Notes: generated from the sequence alone by a model not told the origin. A stretch of DNA of 64,000 nt from Chitinophaga skermanii (GCF_003259335.1 NZ_QLLL01000001.1:936345-1000344), one strand, 5' to 3'. Positions 9,024 to 18,400 are shown, numbered from the stretch's first letter. Program-made: numbers and translations.

Positions 9024-9585
9024 TATTTTAATCTTGCTGAAGCAATTTTGCAGCAGCTTGGATTTCAATGGATGTTACAACAAAAATAACACTAATGTGC
9101 TATCTACTGTAAGTGAAAAGGACCTAAATTCGTTAACACAATATGCGTATTGTTTGATTTTTGGCTTTGATGAAACCCTTGGATTGTTTGTTAAGATCTA
9201 TTATAATATCCTGCTAGCTTAACTTTCAGCCATATTTTACTTCTCGATATGTGAAGTTTTCATTATTGACAAATAAATATCTTTAGAGAGCATTAAAAGT
9301 ACGCTTTCAAATCGTATCTGTTTTATAACACGTTTGTTTGTTCTGTACTAGATAAGAATATTCCATTTTTGAATACAACAAAATTTTGAAGCCCGTCGAC
9401 CCAATCGTTGTTTGGAAAAGGTAGCATAACCCAACATGTTTGCTTGGAATCTTGGTTCCTGTTTATTTAGTTAGGATTGTTAACTATCTGCCGATTTTAA
9501 TACGGCATTTGTGTTTGGTGGCAGCTTTAAGCGTACCAAAGTATAATGAGTGGCCCAAAATTTACGTTGCAACCAAGATCATCGT
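9024..9585. other. intergenic region upstream of the lanthipeptide-side receptor
   Basis: 562 bp between the dioxygenase stop and the receptor ATG. An open frame from 9016 to 9222 starts with TTG inside the dioxygenase gene and encodes no recognisable protein, so I do not call it. No exact TAnnTTTG box, no strong hairpin and no repeat was seen. It presumably holds the promoter of the receptor and perhaps of the whole cluster. Confidence 0.5.
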
Positions 9586-12012
9586 ATGAATCAAAAGAAG
9601 GCAAACAGGACAATTAAATGGATATTGTTGTTATTCATGTTTTCCTGTCATTTTGGAGCATTTGCACAAAACAGTTCTGCTACACAGTATGTAACAATGG
9701 GTACCTTGTTGTTAGAGCAACGCCCGCTTGTAGGCGCTATGGTTCAACTGCATCGTACTACTGATAGCGTACGTGTAAGAACAGTATTTACTGATTCCAT
9801 AGGACAATTTACGCTAGTCAATATCCCGGTCGGCGCATATTTCCTAGTTATTCAGTCATCAATACAAACGTTTCAACCTGTCGCCATTCAAATTGAAGCT
9901 ACGGCAAATCATATTATTCCACCCATTCTACTCGATAATAAAGTTCAACAATTAAACACCGTAACCGTACAAGCGAAGAAACCTATAATGGAGCGAAAGA
10001 TCGATCGTATTATATTTCATACCGAACAAATGCAAACTTTAGCTGGCGGTACTTTATTGGATGTACTTACAGAAACGCCCGGTGTAAGAGTAAATGAACA
10101 TGATATTTCGCTTGTTGCCAAAAGCAGTGTAAAGGTGATGATCAATGATAAGATAATGTATTTGAGTGGACAAGATTTGTTAAACTACCTACGCTCGCTT
10201 CCTGCGGAAAATATAGCTTCTATTGAGGTTATAACTATGCCACCTGCACAATACGATGCTGCTGGTAATGCAGGTATAATAAATATTCGTACGAAAAGAA
10301 TTAAGCAAGATGGATGGAGTGCGATGCTAAGTACAGCTTATACCCAAACTACATACGTTCGAGGAGGAACAGGTTTACTTCTTAATTATCAAACAAAGAA
10401 AGTTGCATTATACGCTAATACAAGTATGAGCGAAGGAAGTAAGGCACCCAATTATTTCACACAGCTCTATTACCCTAAACAAACGTGGGACCAGTTGGAG
10501 CATAGAAAGGATAGAACGGGAAACTTCAATTATCAAGCCGGAATAGATTATAACCCATCTCCCAAAACAACTATGGGATTGGCTTACATGGGAGCACATG
10601 ATAGGATAGATTTAAGGGGAGTGAATACAATTTTAATGAAGGACCTATCGGCTCAATTGGACTCCACTATTAATACAATTAGCCGTGCAAAAGGGAATAG
10701 TGATAATGGATCATTAAATTTGAGTTTTAAACATACTTTCCCTCAATCACAAAGATTAACAGTAAACGCAGATTACTTTTTTCAAAATAGTCATAAAACG
10801 AACGATTACCAAACAACAAATTACTTACCTGGAGGCAATCTGACAGGAACAGCAAACGTTTCTGCAGCAATAGGAAATCAAGAGATTGATGTGCAGGCAA
10901 TTAATGCAGATTTTGAGATGCCGATTGGGAAGGCAAAACTTACTATTGGTGCAAAGGCTACTTTCATTCAAAATCGGTCTATGAACGAGATAGATGATAG
11001 CCGAAATATACAAGTAATTACAAAAAACCAATTTACATACAAGGAAAATACGCAAGCTGCATATTTAAATTACCATCAATCCATAGGTAAGGGATGGGAG
11101 TTACAAGCTGGATTACGTGGAGAATACACTAGGCTTGATGGTTATGCTGTTGCCATTAAGGAACAAGTGAAGCAGGATTATTTCAAAATATTTCCGACGT
11201 TATATGTTGTAAAGACTATTAATGATGATAATGTTGTTGCTTTGAATTACGGAAGAAGAATTGATAGACCAGGCTACGCTTTGCTTAATCCTTTTAAATG
11301 GTACAGTAGTGCTTATTCCTATTCTGTTGGTAACCCTTTCTTGTTACCTTCTTTTAATCACAATGCTGAATTGTCGTACACCTTCAAAAGTAACTATAGT
11401 TTGAGCTTGTATTTCCAGGAAACAGAAAATAAGTTTAGTCAAATTGAAAACCTTCGACCAGACACGAATTTGATAGAATTGATATATCGCAATTTTTTGA
11501 CATCGTACAGCTTGGGGGCTAATATTTCTGCCGTGGTAGTACCAGTGAAAGGCTGGAATATGACAAATAATGTCTCTGTTTATCAAAACATGGATAAATC
11601 GGATTTACAAGGAACAATTCCGCGGCAGTCAATTTTAAGTGCATTTTTAAGCACGAGCAATTCAATAACATTGAATAAGAAGAAAACGCTAATTGCAAGT
11701 TTGAGTTATTGGTACCAATTCCCGGAGATAAGTAATTATAGTAAGTTTGAGGCTTATTCGAATATGAATATAGGTGTAAGGGCACTTTTTTTGGAAAAGC
11801 GATTGGCTGTTAATATAGCAGTAAGGGATATCTTCAAAACTCAACAAATAAAGTTTTCCTCTATTGTAAATGGGGTTGAAAAGAAAAATAGTAACTATTA
11901 CGATGCTCGTAGTTTGGGTGTAACTATTTCATATAAGATAGGTAAAAAAGAAGCAAAAAGAAAACAGCAAAACAGTAACCAAGATGCTATCGATAGAGCT
12001 GCCGGTAGCTGA
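9586..12012 (+). CDS. TonB-type outer-membrane beta-barrel receptor of the lanthipeptide locus
   Basis: 808 aa from the ATG at 9586. The earlier GTG at 9550 is in frame but would place 12 residues before the signal peptide (residues 1-28, WILLLFMFSC core, FAQ end). A CarboxypepD_reg domain with FTDSIGQFTL (about residues 35-120) is followed by a plug-like region (IDRIIF and QYDAAGNAGI) and a long beta-barrel; the family is OMP_b-brl_3 TonB-linked proteins. It is paralogous to the truncated receptor at the window start. The first precursor gene begins 112 bp downstream, and the cluster has no other dedicated outer-membrane component. A role in moving or sensing the product across the outer membrane is therefore plausible but unproven. 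Confidence 0.87.
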   Translation: MNQKKANRTIKWILLLFMFSCHFGAFAQNSSATQYVTMGTLLLEQRPLVGAMVQLHRTTDSVRVRTVFTDSIGQFTLVNIPVGAYFLVIQSSIQTFQPVAIQIEATANHIIPPILLDNKVQQLNTVTVQAKKPIMERKIDRIIFHTEQMQTLAGGTLLDVLTETPGVRVNEHDISLVAKSSVKVMINDKIMYLSGQDLLNYLRSLPAENIASIEVITMPPAQYDAAGNAGIINIRTKRIKQDGWSAMLSTAYTQTTYVRGGTGLLLNYQTKKVALYANTSMSEGSKAPNYFTQLYYPKQTWDQLEHRKDRTGNFNYQAGIDYNPSPKTTMGLAYMGAHDRIDLRGVNTILMKDLSAQLDSTINTISRAKGNSDNGSLNLSFKHTFPQSQRLTVNADYFFQNSHKTNDYQTTNYLPGGNLTGTANVSAAIGNQEIDVQAINADFEMPIGKAKLTIGAKATFIQNRSMNEIDDSRNIQVITKNQFTYKENTQAAYLNYHQSIGKGWELQAGLRGEYTRLDGYAVAIKEQVKQDYFKIFPTLYVVKTINDDNVVALNYGRRIDRPGYALLNPFKWYSSAYSYSVGNPFLLPSFNHNAELSYTFKSNYSLSLYFQETENKFSQIENLRPDTNLIELIYRNFLTSYSLGANISAVVVPVKGWNMTNNVSVYQNMDKSDLQGTIPRQSILSAFLSTSNSITLNKKKTLIASLSYWYQFPEISNYSKFEAYSNMNIGVRALFLEKRLAVNIAVRDIFKTQQIKFSSIVNGVEKKNSNYYDARSLGVTISYKIGKKEAKRKQQNSNQDAIDRAAGS

Positions 12013-12065
12013 TTATACAATATTTCAATTTACTACATAATCCATGGACCCTTATGTACCAGGCG

Positions 12066-12098
12066 TAGCCGAAAACCTGTAGAAACGAGTAGGCGTAT
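12066..12098 (+). promoter_or_regulatory. precursor leader element, copy 1
   Basis: First of four related elements, each ahead of a lanthipeptide precursor ATG. The shared core is GCY-GAAAACCT, 8-10 variable bases, then GAGTA-RGC. In this copy GCC (12068-12070) can pair with GGC (12092-12094). The element ends about 30 nt before the ATG at 12125. It probably acts as a structured 5' leader or protein-binding site; I do not match it to a known riboswitch. Confidence 0.55.
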
Positions 12099-12124
12099 GT
12101 TAACCAATTTTAAATTTTCTCACA

Positions 12125-12295
12125 ATGGAAATCAAAAAATTGAAATTGAACAAGCAAACTTTGTCTGTTTTAGATGACAAAGCATTACAAAACATCAAAG
12201 GTGGTCGCAACCTTGATGCAGCTGAAGCTAGCTGTACTTCAGGCCAATGTAACACTAGCTGTGCGCAAACAAATGCTGAAGAAGTAGCACAATAG
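12125..12295 (+). CDS. class I lanthipeptide precursor 1
   Basis: 56 aa. The leader (about residues 1-27) is KKLKLNKQTLSVLDDKAL plus QNIKGG, the Bacteroidota class I lanthipeptide leader type ending in a double glycine, the cut site for C39-type proteases. The core after GG is 29 residues with the block ASCTSGQCNTSCA: three Cys (37, 42, 46) and Ser/Thr at 36, 38, 39, 44, 45 and 49. LanB could dehydrate these and LanC could cyclise them into up to three thioether rings. The tail is acidic (AEEVAQ). Four copies of this gene lie in tandem; leader and ring region are almost invariant, while the tails differ. Leader recognition by this cluster's enzymes is inferred from position. Confidence 0.92.
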   Translation: MEIKKLKLNKQTLSVLDDKALQNIKGGRNLDAAEASCTSGQCNTSCAQTNAEEVAQ

Positions 12296-12314
12296 TAGCC
12301 GTTAACCACAGGGT

Positions 12315-12348
12315 AAGCTGAAAACCTGTTTGTAAAAGAGTAAGCATC
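12315..12348 (+). promoter_or_regulatory. precursor leader element, copy 2
   Basis: Same core as copy 1, but the outer pairing has changed from GCC/GGC to GCT (12317-12319) with AGC (12343-12345), a compensatory C-G to T-A change. It starts about 20 nt after the stop of precursor 1 and ends about 22 nt before the ATG of precursor 2, so it is both intercistronic and leader sequence. Confidence 0.55.
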
Positions 12349-12369
12349 ATTTTTTTAAAATTTTTTGTC

Positions 12370-12540
12370 ATGAATAACGAAATCAAAAAATTGAAATTGA
12401 ACAAGCAAACTTTAGCGGTTTTAGACGATAAAGCTTTGCAAAATATCAAAGGTGGTCGTAATCTCGATGCAGCAGAAGCAAGCTGTACTTCTGGCCAATG
12501 CGACACTAGCTGCGCTAAAACAAATGCTGAGGTTGAATAA
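12370..12540 (+). CDS. class I lanthipeptide precursor 2
   Basis: 56 aa. The leader differs from copy 1 only by an extra Asn after Met (MNNEIKK) and Ser to Ala (TLAVLDDKAL), and ends in KGG. The ring block is ASCTSGQCDTSCA, so the residue after the second Cys is Asp rather than Asn. The C-terminal tail is AKTNAEVE. All three Cys and five nearby Ser/Thr are kept, so the same ring pattern as the other copies is expected. It sits 74 bp after precursor 1 and is preceded by its own leader element. Confidence 0.92.
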   Translation: MNNEIKKLKLNKQTLAVLDDKALQNIKGGRNLDAAEASCTSGQCDTSCAKTNAEVE

Positions 12541-12685
12541 TTAGCCCATTCCTCTCGAAACCATTTTCAACGTTTAAGAATATTAGCAAATCTGTAATGA
12601 CAGCTCTGCAGGGAGTTGACTGTAACCCTTTTGTTGCCCAAAACACCCAAATACTCAAACACTACAATGGTTTCTCTTATACAGG

Positions 12686-12721
12686 GCATGCTGAAAACCT
12701 GTTTGCAAAAGAGTAAGCATC
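12686..12721 (+). promoter_or_regulatory. precursor leader element, copy 3
   Basis: The clearest copy: ATGCT (12688-12692) can pair perfectly with AGCAT (12716-12720), enclosing GAAAACCTGTTTGCAAAAGA and GTA. It lies 21 nt before the ATG of precursor 3. The stretch upstream (from about 12,600) resembles the stretch upstream of copy 4 (AGGGAGTT...TTGTTGCCC), so the duplicated unit includes upstream DNA, perhaps a promoter. Confidence 0.55.
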
Positions 12722-12741
12722 ACACATTTATACATGTTACA

Positions 12742-12930
12742 ATGAATACCGAAATCAAAAAATTGAAATTGAACAAGCAAACTTTGTCAGTATTAGACGA
12801 TAAAGCTTTACAAAACATTAAAGGTGGCCGTAACTTGGATGCTTCTGAAGCAAGCTGCACTTCTGGTCAATGTAACACTAGCTGTGCTAAAACTAAAGCT
12901 GAAGAAGAAGCTGAAAGCTTCGGAAAATAG
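12742..12930 (+). CDS. class I lanthipeptide precursor 3
   Basis: 62 aa from the ATG at 12742; an in-frame ATG at 12616 would add 42 residues read through the leader element, so it is not the start. The leader is identical to copy 4 (MNTEIKK...KGG). The core starts RNLDASEASC, with an additional Ser in place of Ala, and keeps CTSGQCNTSC. The tail is the longest of the four and strongly charged (AKTKAEEEAESFGK). It may give a peptide with the same rings but a different C-terminus. Confidence 0.92.
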   Translation: MNTEIKKLKLNKQTLSVLDDKALQNIKGGRNLDASEASCTSGQCNTSCAKTKAEEEAESFGK

Positions 12931-13037
12931 TTTCTTTCTTGGAACCTTGTTTGTTTTGGCCCGTAGGGAGTTTGTAACACCCGTATTGTTGCCCTAACCC
13001 GTCATGCCCGCATCGTAGGTTTCCTTCATATTAGGGT

Positions 13038-13071
13038 TAGCCGAAAACCTAAGTTCAATAGAGTAGGCATC
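13038..13071 (+). promoter_or_regulatory. precursor leader element, copy 4
   Basis: GCC (13040-13042) can pair with GGC (13066-13068) as in copy 1. An inner CTA/TAG pair replaces the inner pairs of the other copies, while GAAAACCT and GAGTA are unchanged. It ends about 25 nt before the ATG of precursor 4. Conservation of spacing (27-29 nt across the outer stem in all four copies) with changed but complementary ends argues for selection on an RNA fold. Confidence 0.55.
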
Positions 13072-13095
13072 AGTCACTTTTAAATACGCAATACA

Positions 13096-13281
13096 ATGAA
13101 TACCGAAATCAAAAAATTGAAATTGAACAAACAAACTTTATCAGTTTTAGATGATAAAGCTTTACAAAACATCAAAGGTGGTCGTAACCTCGATGCCGCT
13201 GAAGCAAGCTGCACTTCTGGTCAATGCGACACTAGCTGCGCTAAAACAGGCACTGTTGAAGAATCAGCGGGCGCTTTATAA
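13096..13281 (+). CDS. class I lanthipeptide precursor 4
   Basis: 61 aa. The leader equals copy 3; the double glycine is followed by RNLDAAEASC and TSGQCDTSCA, the Asp ring variant shared with copy 2. The tail is AKTGTVEESAGAL, less charged than the others and with two more Thr and one more Ser. It is the last precursor before the hairpin at 13288 and the LanC gene. Confidence 0.92.
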   Translation: MNTEIKKLKLNKQTLSVLDDKALQNIKGGRNLDAAEASCTSGQCDTSCAKTGTVEESAGAL

Positions 13282-13287
13282 TTTCCC

Positions 13288-13328
13288 GAAGGGCCGGCGA
13301 TTGCCGGTCCTTTCTATCTTTTATTTCT
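13288..13328 (+). terminator. hairpin between precursors and lanC, likely partial terminator
   Basis: GAAGGGCCGGC (13288-13298) pairs with GCCGGTCCTTT (13303-13313) around a GATT loop, an 11-bp G+C-rich stem with G-T wobbles at 13293-13308 and at the base pair 13288-13313. It is followed by a T-rich but interrupted tract (TTTCTATCTTTTATTT). It lies 6 bp after the last precursor stop and 14 bp before the LanC ATG. A leaky terminator here would give much more precursor mRNA than enzyme mRNA, as in many RiPP operons (inference). Confidence 0.75.
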
Positions 13329-13341
13329 ATTCCATTTGTTT

Positions 13342-14541
13342 ATGTTAAAAGCACAGATAGATAAAATCAATTCTTTTATTACTGAAGAATACGACAAGAA
13401 TTGCCAAATTATGTCTGGTGTACTCTCCGACGCACTTTATTTTTTTTATTATGGGATCGTATATCAAGATCAAAGCGCAAAAGATCGTGCTTACCGGAAT
13501 TTTGCATACCATACCGATACCGTGAATGAACATATGATGAACTACAAATTTGCTCATGGATTAACAGGTATGGCTTGGTTCTCTCAATTTCTAGTCAACA
13601 ATAACCTACTACCTGCCGATTATACTGAAGATTTTAATGATATCGATGAGGCTATTATTCATACGATGAGCTGGGATGCAGAAGACCAAGTGTACGACCA
13701 CACAATTGGTACCATTGGAAAATGCATTTACCTCATGGAACGTGGAACAAATCAACATTACAAAACTTTATCAGAAGCTGTATTAACCCTCCGCCGTACT
13801 GCACATTTTTCAGATGATGGAAAAGCTTGCTGTTGGCTCGATTTGTATACTTCCCATTTTAATGAGGCGCCACGTAAACGAGTAAATTATTATAACCACG
13901 GCCTCGCTCATGGCCTTTCATCCATTGTTTTTTTCTTGTGTAAATGCTATAAGCAAGATATAGAAAAAGAAACTTGTGAACAATTGATTGTAGCAAGTTT
14001 AAATTGGTTAAGGCAACACAAAAATGAGCAACAATTCCCATATATCTATCCAAATATTGTATACCGTGATGGTGAAGTAAACACTTCCTTTACACAAGGA
14101 TGGTGTATGGGCCTAATTTCAAATGCAGCTCCTTTTTATTTCGCAGGAAAGACACTAGGAAATGAAGAGTGGATCAATAATTTCCGCGAAGCCATTCAAA
14201 TCAGTCAACATATTACGCTTACTAAAAATAATTTTCCGTCTCTCGAAATCACCGGTGGGCATGCCATGGAATTACATATGTGTCATGGTATGTCAAGTTT
14301 TATTTATCAATATGATAAAATATACAATGAAACCGGTTGGCAAGAATGTAAAGATATGGGCGATTATTGGGCCAATCATTTAACTAGTTATTTGACCGAT
14401 GATGTTCTTATAAACTTCCCAAAGCATGGTATACTACGTGGTTTACCTGGCTTAGCGCTTCCATTGCTTAACCGTGAAAATGGTAGCAAAGTGAATTTCG
14501 CATGGGACAAAATCCTATTGTTTGATATAGAAAATTTGTAA
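13342..14541 (+). CDS. lanC: LanC-like lanthionine cyclase
   Basis: 399 aa from the ATG at 13342; a TTG two codons upstream is in frame. LanC enzymes are zinc proteins with an alpha/alpha toroid that add Cys thiols to dehydroalanine or dehydrobutyrine to close thioether rings. All three zinc ligands are visible: Cys255 in QGWCMG, and Cys314-His315 in HMCHGMS. The repeated toroid motifs AHGLTGMAWF, NHGLAHGLSS and LRGLPGLALPL are in order. It is the first enzyme gene of the cluster, directly after the precursor array and attenuator-like hairpin, and the LLM oxidoreductase gene starts 2 bp after its stop. Confidence 0.93.
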   Translation: MLKAQIDKINSFITEEYDKNCQIMSGVLSDALYFFYYGIVYQDQSAKDRAYRNFAYHTDTVNEHMMNYKFAHGLTGMAWFSQFLVNNNLLPADYTEDFNDIDEAIIHTMSWDAEDQVYDHTIGTIGKCIYLMERGTNQHYKTLSEAVLTLRRTAHFSDDGKACCWLDLYTSHFNEAPRKRVNYYNHGLAHGLSSIVFFLCKCYKQDIEKETCEQLIVASLNWLRQHKNEQQFPYIYPNIVYRDGEVNTSFTQGWCMGLISNAAPFYFAGKTLGNEEWINNFREAIQISQHITLTKNNFPSLEITGGHAMELHMCHGMSSFIYQYDKIYNETGWQECKDMGDYWANHLTSYLTDDVLINFPKHGILRGLPGLALPLLNRENGSKVNFAWDKILLFDIENL

Positions 14542-14543
14542 AC

Positions 14544-15467
14544 ATGGGTGACAAAAAATTGAGTTTTCTCGACTTTGGATATTACATGCCTCCAGGCGTA
14601 CAAGCTACTGATACGATTAATGCTGTATTCGATTTGGCACAAAGTCTTGACCAAGCTGGATATCATCGTTATTGGTTGGCCGAACATTACAACGATTATT
14701 GTTCTTGGACGAACCCTGAAATCATGATAGCGATATTGGCTGGGTACACAGAAAATATAAAAGTAGGGGCAGCTGGAATACTTGTACATTATCATAGTGC
14801 TTACCGGGTAGCATCCGCTTTTAAAATGTTAGGCGCCATTTACCCTGGACGCATCGATTTAGGTTTAGCGCGTGGAGGGGTTCCGCCAGAAACTACAAGA
14901 GCATTGTTGTACAAAGATGCCATTGATTGGGACTTGGCGAAAAGCCAAGTAGCTGAGGTGTTGCAATATTTACGAGGACTATACGATCCTGAGGCACCCG
15001 GTGCATTACCTGTTCCTCCCTATGGAACCGATGTGCCCCATGCTTGGATGTTGGGAACCGGAATGGAATCAGCAAAAGTAGCAGTGGCAGAGGATATGCA
15101 TCTATGTGTTTCTACTTTTCATAGCAATAAGCCATTACAAAGCTACATCGATACTATTCAACATTACAAAGAAGCATACTATGAAAAACATAGAAAGCAC
15201 GGCACTTGCGCCGTGGCAATACAAATGACTTGTAACGATGATGATCGGCGAGTAAGTGCCTTATTGAAAGAGTGGAATTTGGATATGACTCAACAAGATA
15301 ATCACCGTGTGATTGGGAATAGTGCTTATTGTGAGGATAAATTGAATGAGTTCTACGATGTCTTGAAGGTCGACGAGATTGTGATTTATGAGCACAACCG
15401 CGTTTTAGAAGAAAAGAAAGAAAGTTTATTACGCCTGGGCGGTTTGATATTACAAAAAGTAGTATAA
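14544..15467 (+). CDS. LLM-class (luciferase-like) oxidoreductase, candidate dehydroamino-acid reductase of the lanthipeptide
   Basis: 307 aa of the bacterial luciferase-like fold: HRYWLAEHYND, then the IKVGAAGILVHYHSAYRVAS strand-loop, YPGRIDLGLARGG near residue 105, and HAWMLGTGMESAKVA. Such enzymes use FMN or coenzyme F420. In actinobacterial lanthipeptide clusters an F420-dependent member (LanJC type, e.g. in lexapeptide biosynthesis) reduces dehydroalanine to D-alanine. Here the gene sits between lanC and lanB with gaps of 2 bp and 1 bp, so it almost certainly acts on the same peptide. Reduction, oxidation and other tailoring remain open, and most Bacteroidota are not known to make F420, so FMN is the likelier cofactor (inference). 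Confidence 0.85.
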   Translation: MGDKKLSFLDFGYYMPPGVQATDTINAVFDLAQSLDQAGYHRYWLAEHYNDYCSWTNPEIMIAILAGYTENIKVGAAGILVHYHSAYRVASAFKMLGAIYPGRIDLGLARGGVPPETTRALLYKDAIDWDLAKSQVAEVLQYLRGLYDPEAPGALPVPPYGTDVPHAWMLGTGMESAKVAVAEDMHLCVSTFHSNKPLQSYIDTIQHYKEAYYEKHRKHGTCAVAIQMTCNDDDRRVSALLKEWNLDMTQQDNHRVIGNSAYCEDKLNEFYDVLKVDEIVIYEHNRVLEEKKESLLRLGGLILQKVV

Positions 15468-15468
15468 A

Positions 15469-18400
15469 ATGTTAGAGAAATTTTTTACACCAGCGCAGCA
15501 AGTGGTTGCAAGAGTTCCAACAAAAACTATTGATACATGCGTGTTTGAAGGATCTGTAAAGGAGAAAATGAAGTCATGTATGGATGATTCTTTTTTTAGT
15601 AATGCGTTATACATTGCTTCACCTGCTTTGCATGAGCAAATTAAATTGTATTTGAATGAGAATGATGCGACTGAAAAGCGTACGAAGAAAATTGAACATG
15701 CATTTATGCGGTATTTGAACAGAATGAGTACCCGCTGTACACCATTCGGTATGTTTGCGGCTGTAGGAACTATGGAAATAGCTGAAAATGGAGATAAGAA
15801 CATCGTTCATGATACATCAGGGCAATATTTGGATGTAAAATTGGATGCGTTAGTGTTGGAGAATATTTCAAATCGTTTATTGAATGAACCTTATATAAGA
15901 ACGCGTTTGCAATATAAAGTAAACGAAACTTGCCTATTTGATGGAGAAGATGTAAAGTATATAAATTATTATTTCCTACATGGAAAAAGAATTCATGAAG
16001 TTGTTAAGATAGATCGAAATGAATATTTGTATGAAGTGCTGAAGAGCGGTGGAAACTGGGTTAATTATAAAGAAATAATAGGCACTTTACAAGCGTATGA
16101 TGAAGATTTGGAAATGGACGACATTGTTGCGTTTATTGATGAATTGATTGAAACACATATTCTTATTACAGAAATCGCACCATCCATTGCCGGAATGCCA
16201 TATCAAGATCACTTTATGGAGGTGTTGGAACGCTTGTTAATAAAGGATATTGAGGGAGAGGCGCGTGATTTGGTTGGACGGGTTACTAGCATTTTTAAGA
16301 AAACAAGAGCTGTTAACAAGGATGTAAGCTTGATGGGATTTGTCGAGTGGCTCATTGATGAGTTTACTTCATTGGATATTCAGTTTGATCCCCAGCGGAT
16401 ATTACACATCGATACCTATCATCAATTCGAACAGGTAAAAATTGATCAAAGTATTATCAATTCTGTCATGCGTGGTATTGAAGTAGCTAGCCATTTTACG
16501 CTTTCTTCTTCTAGCGCAACAGTGGAAGCTTTTAAAAAGGTAATGGAGGCCACTTATAACGAAGCTCCAGTGTCGCTGTTAACTGTTTTAGACGCTGATA
16601 TGGGAATTGGTTATCCAGCTAATAAATTAAAAATTGGTGCCAATAACCAACTATTAAATGAAATTACAGCTTTAAATCCTCCTGCTAAACCATATACGGA
16701 AATGCGTTGGTATGAGCAGCACTATTCATTTTGGTTACAGAAATATGTTGATTGTATTAAGGCTCAAGAAAGAGAAATTGTTTTAACTGATGCTGATTTG
16801 AAAAGTTTTCAATCGGTTATTCCTCAATTACCCGATACCTTTAATGCCCATTTTTCCATTATTTCTGCAAAAAACCTACAACAAAATGAGTTCGATCATT
16901 ATGTTCAGTTTAATGGATGGGCTGGTATTACTGCAACAAATATGTTAGCAAGGTTCGCTAATGCACATCCCGGAATTCAGAAAATCTGTGAAGAAGCGGC
17001 GATGGTTGAAGAACGTGCTTTAGGTGAACATGAAGTGATGGCGGAAATTAGTCATGTTAGCGATGCTGGATTGGTGAATATCTTAGCAAGACCGTTACTT
17101 AGAAAATATGAATTGCCATACCTTGTAAACTCCCAGCTGCCTGGTGAACGCGCAATCTATCCTGGCGATCTACAAGTGTATGTTAAGAATGATAAAGTAT
17201 TACTGTATGCAGAAAAAATACAAAAATTCGTAAAGCCGGTCTTAACAAGTGCACATAATTATACTATGTCAGAACACCCAGTGTACAAGTTTTTATGTGA
17301 TATACAACGGCAGAATACGGTAGATGGTGTGCATATACATTTAGGCACATGGGTGGATAAGTTAGATTATTTTCCCCGCGTTCGTTATCAAAATGTTGTT
17401 TTAATTCCAGCAAGTTGGGAGTTCAAAGAATCCTACTTCGAGCCATTTTTTAAACAACAAATAACTATAACAGAAATGAGGGAAAGATTGATGCATAAAT
17501 TGCAACACATTCGTTATTTCATGGTAAAAGAAGGTGATAATGAAATGTATGTGGATGTAACATGCGAACATCACTGGGAAATGTTTTTCGCTTACATCAA
17601 AAGCATGAAGAAAATAATCATCAAAGAATCGTTATTCGATCCTTCGCAAGGTATGACCAACGATTTTATTTTACCGTTTTATAAAAAAGAAGCTGCTCAA
17701 ACTTCATCAAAAGGTAATTCTGCACAGCTGATTCGTGCCCTGCAAAGCGCAACTCAAGAAAATACCCAACGCAGCTTTTACCCCTGTGATAGTTGGACGT
17801 ATTTTAAAATTTATTGTAACCCATCCCAATTCGATCAATTATTATCAAAAGAATGGCCACAACTGTTACAAAAATGGAATACTGATTATCAATATGAACC
17901 ACAGTTTTTCTTTATAAGATATTTTGATACTGCACATCATTTAAGGTTTAGATTGTTTAATCCACCAGTTGAGCATTTTGGAAATATTGTGAAAGATGTA
18001 TTTGCACATTTTTCAGCGCTACCGTTTGTGCATAATATTCAAATGGAAAAATATGCAAGAGAACTAGAAAGGTACCATCCTGCAGATTTTGATGTGTTAG
18101 AAAAAGTTTTTTGTAAGGATGCAGAAATTGTTCAATATTTCTTGCAAGAAAATTGGCAGTTGCCAGATTTTGTAAGGCTGCAATTTGCATTGAAAAATGT
18201 CCGGCACTATTTACTTTCTTTCGGATTCAGCCTGAATGAAATCCTTCAATTCTGCGAAGTTGCCCGTGATAACTTTGCTGTAGAGTTTAATATGGATCTT
18301 ATACTTAAAAAACAGCTCAGCAAGAATTTCAGAGAGCATCGGGAGGCTTACGAAGCTACAGTTGTTGGACTTCCAAATGAACTTCCATGGATTGAACGTG

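Noticed and set aside
9016..9222. 68-codon open frame after the dioxygenase gene
   Set aside because: Starts with TTG inside the dioxygenase stop region, has no recognised domain and resembles random AT-rich translation.
12616..12741. Upstream ATG of the third lanthipeptide precursor
   Set aside because: Would add 42 residues read through the conserved leader element; the ATG at 12742 matches the starts of the other three precursors.
12600..13030. Promoter pair ahead of precursors 3 and 4 (TTGTTGCCC with TAGGTTT)
   Set aside because: The spacing of about 24 bp is longer than the usual 19-21 bp and the matching box is not exact in precursor 3, so I did not call promoters.
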